Shown: positions 14,287-17,732 of the stretch, in pieces
How positions within the stretch are numbered: position 1 is the stretch's first letter
Layout of the letters: every line of letters begins with the position of its first letter
NCBI GenBank assembly: GCA_964609655.1
Contig: CAZSUA010000089.1
Span: 1 to 17,732 of the forward strand
Origin: JBBRRP01 sp964609655
GTDB taxonomy: Bacteria > Myxococcota_A > Polyangia > Polyangiales > Polyangiaceae
Direction: 5' to 3'
DNA length: 17,732 nucleotides
The notes under the pieces: generated by a model
The model's input: only the letters and a program-made list of their open reading frames with translations
Database searches by the model: none
Told to the model about the DNA's origin: nothing
Made by a program: the position numbers and the translations under genes

Positions 14287-15191
14287 CGGAGTTCCTGCAG
14301 CAGTTCATCAACGGGCTCTCGCTGGGCTCGGTGTATGCCCTGATGGCTCTGGGTTACACGATGGTGTACGGCGTTCTCCGCCTGATCAACTTTGCGCACG
14401 GCGAGGTGTTCATGGTGGGAGCCTACGTGGGTCTGTACACGTCACGCGCCTTGGGCGTGGAGCGCCAAACGGCCGAGTTTCCTCCCTACTTAGCCCTGCT
14501 CGTCTTGGTCTTCTCCATGCTGGCTTGTGGTGCCCTCGGTGTGCTGATTGAGCGAGTGGCTTATCGTCCCGTGCGGCATGCGCCCCGGTTCACGCCGTTG
14601 ATCACCGCGATTGGCATGAGCCTCTTGCTTCAAAATCTGGGGATGCTGATCTTTTCGCCGAATCCTCAATATTACCCACCAATCTTGAAGGAAGTTCGAT
14701 TCGATCTCGGGGGTGTCATCCTGACGAACATCAAGGTAGCCATCTTTGGGGTCGCGATTCTCTGTATGGGTGGTCTCTATTGGTTGGTGCACCGCACTTG
14801 GACCGGCAAAGCCATGCGCGCGGTGTCGATGAATCTTGCTGCGGCACGGCTCATGGGGATCAATACCAATCGCGTGATCAGCGTGACCTTTGCGCTCGGC
14901 TCAGCACTCGCGGCTGCCGGCGGCATCCTGTTTGGGTTGGATCAAATCATTGTCAATCCGCTGATTGGTGTGCTCACTGGGCTTAAGGCGTTTGTGGCGG
15001 CCGTGCTCGGTGGGATTGGCAGCATCCCCGGTGCCATGTTGGGCGGCCTTTTGATTGGCTTGGCAGAGCAGCTGACAGCGGGCTACCTCTCGCCGGATTA
15101 TCGAGACGCCATTATTTTCGCTATTTTGATCGTGATCCTCCTGTTCAAGCCTGAGGGACTGTTGGGAACTGTACGGCAGGAGAAGGTCTAG
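14283..15191 (+). CDS. livH: Liv-type ABC transporter permease LivH
   Basis: A 302-aa inner membrane permease. The opening FINGLSLGSVYALMALGYTM and the following VYGVLRLINFAHGEVFMVGAY are hallmarks of LivH. GKAMRAVSMNLAAARLMGIN is the cytoplasmic loop that couples to the ATPases, and LGGIGSIPGAMLGGLLIGL lies near the C-terminal spans. About eight hydrophobic segments are visible. The GTG start overlaps the receptor's TGA stop (GTGA, 14283-14286) and has no independent ribosome-binding site, so it depends on upstream translation. It pairs with LivM to form the channel. Confidence 0.95.
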   Translation: MTEFLQQFINGLSLGSVYALMALGYTMVYGVLRLINFAHGEVFMVGAYVGLYTSRALGVERQTAEFPPYLALLVLVFSMLACGALGVLIERVAYRPVRHAPRFTPLITAIGMSLLLQNLGMLIFSPNPQYYPPILKEVRFDLGGVILTNIKVAIFGVAILCMGGLYWLVHRTWTGKAMRAVSMNLAAARLMGINTNRVISVTFALGSALAAAGGILFGLDQIIVNPLIGVLTGLKAFVAAVLGGIGSIPGAMLGGLLIGLAEQLTAGYLSPDYRDAIIFAILIVILLFKPEGLLGTVRQEKV

Positions 15192-16190
15192 ATGCGTTGG
15201 GCTCGTCGCATTGCCTCGGGGCTGGGAGTTATCCTGGTGCTCTATCTTGCCCAAGAGATAGCCAATCGGTTCCTGATCGAGTACGTGGTGCGAATATTGA
15301 TGCTCGCCGGCATCAACATTATTCTTGCCGTGGGGCTCAACCTGATCAACGGCACCACGGGCCAATTCTCGATTGGCCATGCCGGCTTCATGGCGGTGGG
15401 TGCTTATGCGGCCGCAGTTGTTGGAGTAGAAATGCGCCCTTGGTGGGTTGGCGCGCTGGGCCCGGGCTTGGGCGACGCCGTCGTCTTTAATCTGGCGTTG
15501 CTGTTTGGGGCGTTTGCCGCCGGGCTTACCGGGATTCTGGTGGGGATCCCGAGCCTCAGGCTGAAGGGTGATTACCTAGCGATCGTCACTCTGGGTTTTG
15601 GGGAAATCATTCGCATTTTCTTCACTAACCAGGAACGTCTGGGTGCGGCCACAGGCTATTTCGGAAATGGGAGCGCCGGGCTGCCCGCGTACACAACTTT
15701 TTTCTGGGTATTTTTCTGGGCGTTCGTGGTGACTCTGCTGGTCGCCAACGTCACGTTTTCACAGACGGGCAGAATGCTGCGCGCGATTCGGGAAGATGAA
15801 ATCGCAGCGGAGGCCAGCGCAGTTCAAACCACGCGCTTGAAGGTCATGGCATTTTCCTTGAGTGCGGCCTTTGCCGGGATTGCAGGCGGCCTGTTTGCTC
15901 ACATGCAGGCTGGTGTGCGGCCGGATGATTTTAGGTTCGAAAAATCCGTCGATATGCTGGTGATGATCATCGTCGGTGGCCTCGGGTCGATCACGGGAGC
16001 CGTGATTGGGGGTGTGTTCTTGGCGGTGAGCCTGGAGGCGATGCGCGATCTGGAGGAATATCGGCTCATCTTGTACGCGTGTTTGCTGGTGCTGATCATG
16101 ATCGTGCGTCCGCAGGGGCTCTTGGGGCGCCGGGAGCTGTCGTTACGAGCGCTCTTGCTTGGGAAGAAGCGCGCGAGGTCGCTCCCGTGA
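15192..16190 (+). CDS. livM: Liv-type ABC transporter permease LivM
   Basis: A 332-aa inner membrane permease, the second channel subunit. GLNLINGTTGQFSIGHAGFM is the signature stretch of LivM; LRLKGDYLAIVTLGFGEIIR and MLRAIREDEIAAEASAVQTT (ATPase-contact loop) follow. VDMLVMIIVGGLGSITGAVIG ends the conserved core (core MIIVGGLGSITGAVIG). The ATG directly follows the LivH stop codon, and AGGAGAAGG (about 15179-15187) provides a good ribosome-binding site. Near 145-165 the loop GYFGNGSAGLPAYTTFFW is somewhat shorter than in many LivM proteins. Confidence 0.94.
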   Translation: MRWARRIASGLGVILVLYLAQEIANRFLIEYVVRILMLAGINIILAVGLNLINGTTGQFSIGHAGFMAVGAYAAAVVGVEMRPWWVGALGPGLGDAVVFNLALLFGAFAAGLTGILVGIPSLRLKGDYLAIVTLGFGEIIRIFFTNQERLGAATGYFGNGSAGLPAYTTFFWVFFWAFVVTLLVANVTFSQTGRMLRAIREDEIAAEASAVQTTRLKVMAFSLSAAFAGIAGGLFAHMQAGVRPDDFRFEKSVDMLVMIIVGGLGSITGAVIGGVFLAVSLEAMRDLEEYRLILYACLLVLIMIVRPQGLLGRRELSLRALLLGKKRARSLP

Positions 16191-16987
16191 GCTTGTTGCG
16201 CCTGGAAGGAGTGGGCAAGATTTTCGGCGGATTGCGAGCTGTTTCCGGCGTTTCTTTGCAGGTGGGGCGCGCTGAGATCTTCGGGCTGATTGGTCCGAAT
16301 GGTGCCGGGAAAACAACCGTATTCAATTTGATAACCGGTGTGTATCGCCCTGAAGAGGGCCGGATCTTGCTGTCGGATCGCGACATCACGGGTGAGGGGC
16401 CGGCTCAGATTGCGGCACTGGGCATCGCGCGCACGTTTCAGAATATTCGTATTTTTGGTTCGATGACGGTGCTTGAGAATGTGATGGTCGCCGGGCAGAA
16501 GCAGGGGAAGGGCGGTCTCGTGAGCAGTTTATTTAGAACGCGCGTGTTTGATGAAGATGAGGCACGGCTGGAGAAAAGGGCGCGTGAGCTGTTGGAGTTC
16601 TTTGGGTTGGAAGGGCAAGCCCGAGAAGATGCCGCGAGCTTGCCGTATGGCTCGCAGCGCAGGCTCGAAATCGCGCGCGCACTGATGCTTGGCCCTGCAG
16701 TGCTCTTGCTCGATGAGCCAGCAGCCGGCCTGAACAGCTCAGAAGCCGAGGTGCTCACAGGGCTTTTGCGCCAGCTGCGGGCCGAGCTCAAGCTCAGCCT
16801 CGTGTTAGTGGAGCACAACATGGCGGTCGTGATGCAAGTCTGTGATCGAGTGCACGTGATGGACCACGGCGAAACCATCGCTGAAGGCCTGCCGAGCGAG
16901 GTGCAGAACGATCCGAAAGTATTGACGGCTTATCTCGGCGCCGATCCGAACGAGCAGGGTGAAGCACGCCAGCTCGGAGGGCACTGA
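16187..16987 (+). CDS. livG: Liv-type ABC transporter ATP-binding protein LivG
   Basis: A 266-aa cytoplasmic ATPase. Walker A is GPNGAGKT (36-43), the Q-loop region is ARTFQNIRIF (81-90), the signature motif is LPYGSQRRLEIARAL (152-166) and Walker B is VLLLDEP (172-178), with the switch His in VLVEHNM. ARTFQN and the short C-terminal DPKVLTAYLG are typical of LivG. The GTG at 16187, overlapping the LivM stop as GTGA, is chosen over an in-frame upstream start at 16079. GAGG lies 8 nt before it, and homology begins at SLLRLEGVGKIFGG. The signature reads YGSQRR rather than the general LSGGQ, as is usual for this family. Confidence 0.95.
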   Translation: MSLLRLEGVGKIFGGLRAVSGVSLQVGRAEIFGLIGPNGAGKTTVFNLITGVYRPEEGRILLSDRDITGEGPAQIAALGIARTFQNIRIFGSMTVLENVMVAGQKQGKGGLVSSLFRTRVFDEDEARLEKRARELLEFFGLEGQAREDAASLPYGSQRRLEIARALMLGPAVLLLDEPAAGLNSSEAEVLTGLLRQLRAELKLSLVLVEHNMAVVMQVCDRVHVMDHGETIAEGLPSEVQNDPKVLTAYLGADPNEQGEARQLGGH

Positions 16988-17721
16988 TGGCGGATGCCCA
17001 CGCGCTCAAGATTGAGGCGCTTGCCGTCGCTTATGGCGGAATCAAGGCGGTTCAGGGCATTTCACTCGAGGTGGCGCCTTCTGAAATCGTGGCTCTGATT
17101 GGCGCGAACGGTGCAGGTAAGTCCACCACCCTCAAAGCCATCATGCATTTGCTCGAACCGAGCAGCGGGAGCATTCTGGTGTTGGGGAGGGAAGTGCGGA
17201 GCCTGCCGACGCATGAAATCGTGGAGCTGGGTGTTTCACTGGTGCCCGAAGGTCGCGCGATTTTTCCGCAGCTCACTGTGCGAGAGAACCTGGAGCTCGG
17301 AGCCTTTCCCCATCGTCGCGATAAAGGGCGGCTGAATCAGAATCTGGAACGGACCGTGGAGCTCTTTCCGCGTCTCGGGGAGCGCATGAAGCAGGAAGGC
17401 GGAACCCTCTCCGGCGGCGAGCAGCAAATGCTAGCCATGGGGCGCGCGTTGATGGCCGAGCCCAAGCTGCTCTTGCTCGATGAGCCGAGCCTCGGGCTCG
17501 CGCCGATTCTGGTGACTCAAATTTTCGAGAGTATCGTAAAAATTGCGAAGAGTGGCCTCACGATCCTGCTCGTGGAGCAGAACACGCGCTTAGCACTACA
17601 GGTTGCCAATCGTGCTTACTGCATGGTCACCGGCACGATCTCGCTCCACGGGTCAGCCGCTGAGCTGGCACAGGATCCCAGGATCAAGAGTGCCTACCTC
17701 GGCGCGGAAATCAAAAACTAA
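16987..17721 (+). CDS. livF: Liv-type ABC transporter ATP-binding protein LivF
   Basis: A 244-aa cytoplasmic ATPase, partner of LivG. Walker A is GANGAGKS (39-46), the Q-loop area is LVPEGRAIFPQLTVRENL (85-102), the signature is LSGGEQQMLAMGRAL (141-155), Walker B is LLLLDEPSLGLAP (161-173), and the switch His position is replaced by Q in VEQN, which is normal for LivF. The ATG overlaps the LivG stop by one base (TGATG) with GGAGGG 5 nt upstream. Only 11 bases remain after the stop, so the operon's terminator is not visible. Further genes could follow outside the window. Confidence 0.95.
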   Translation: MADAHALKIEALAVAYGGIKAVQGISLEVAPSEIVALIGANGAGKSTTLKAIMHLLEPSSGSILVLGREVRSLPTHEIVELGVSLVPEGRAIFPQLTVRENLELGAFPHRRDKGRLNQNLERTVELFPRLGERMKQEGGTLSGGEQQMLAMGRALMAEPKLLLLDEPSLGLAPILVTQIFESIVKIAKSGLTILLVEQNTRLALQVANRAYCMVTGTISLHGSAAELAQDPRIKSAYLGAEIKN

Positions 17722-17732
17722 GACGCGAACCA

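Noticed and set aside
16079..16186. Longer start for livG
   Set aside because: It would overlap livM by over 100 bp. The GTG at 16187 has a ribosome-binding site and the typical GTGA overlap.
1..17732. CRISPR array, tRNA, rRNA, insertion sequence or prophage
   Set aside because: I found no regularly spaced repeats, no tRNA-like or rRNA-like stretch, and no transposase, integrase or terminal inverted repeats around a mobile gene.

Overview
The window looks like chromosomal DNA of a GC-rich Gram-negative bacterium. Tat/Sec-type exported proteins, a lipoprotein, YciB and a periplasmic peptidase imply an inner membrane plus periplasm. The gene styles, a large U32 protein and a Liv transporter whose binding protein has a glycine-rich tether after a cysteine, would fit Myxococcota or a related deltaproteobacterial lineage. 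That placement is inference only. I see no rRNA, tRNA, CRISPR array, insertion sequence or phage gene.

Layout from left to right. (1) Positions 1-200 hold what may be the 3' end of an unrecognised gene. It is followed by about 290 bp without a convincing gene that carries a perfect 22-bp palindrome (350-371) resembling a repressor operator. (2) A minus-strand U32-family protein of 863 aa (487-3078), probably the RlhA-type rRNA hydroxylation enzyme. (3) A plus-strand class I SAM methyltransferase (3274-4131) with a GC-rich hairpin just after its stop. (4) A two-gene cassette, a 76-aa protein overlapping an AbiEii/MenT-like nucleotidyltransferase (4203-5200), laid out like a toxin-antitoxin module. 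(5) A minus-strand secreted extensin-like metallopeptidase (5232-5969), divergent from a GMC flavin oxidoreductase and its small membrane-anchored companion (6038-8013). (6) A minus-strand ribokinase-like sugar kinase (7994-8872) divergent from an AraC-type regulator (9037-9921), with repeats between them that could be operator sites. (7) A minus-strand operon reading yciB, an MscS-like channel, then a lipoprotein (12949 down to 9947), whose first two genes overlap by 4 bp. (8) A complete plus-strand branched-chain amino acid-type ABC transporter operon, binding protein then livH, livM, livG, livF (13123-17721), with every junction overlapping or directly abutting.

The clearest biology is the Liv importer: a periplasmic or tethered receptor, two permeases and two ATPases made as one translationally coupled unit. 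The AraC regulator probably controls the divergent sugar kinase. The oxidoreductase pair may be a membrane-attached sugar or alcohol dehydrogenase, but no cytochrome subunit is present. The yciB-mscS-lipoprotein group suggests a cell-envelope role. Nothing here is clearly a new system. The items most worth a second look are the nucleotidyltransferase pair, the orphan palindrome, the divergent MscS protein and the GMC companion.
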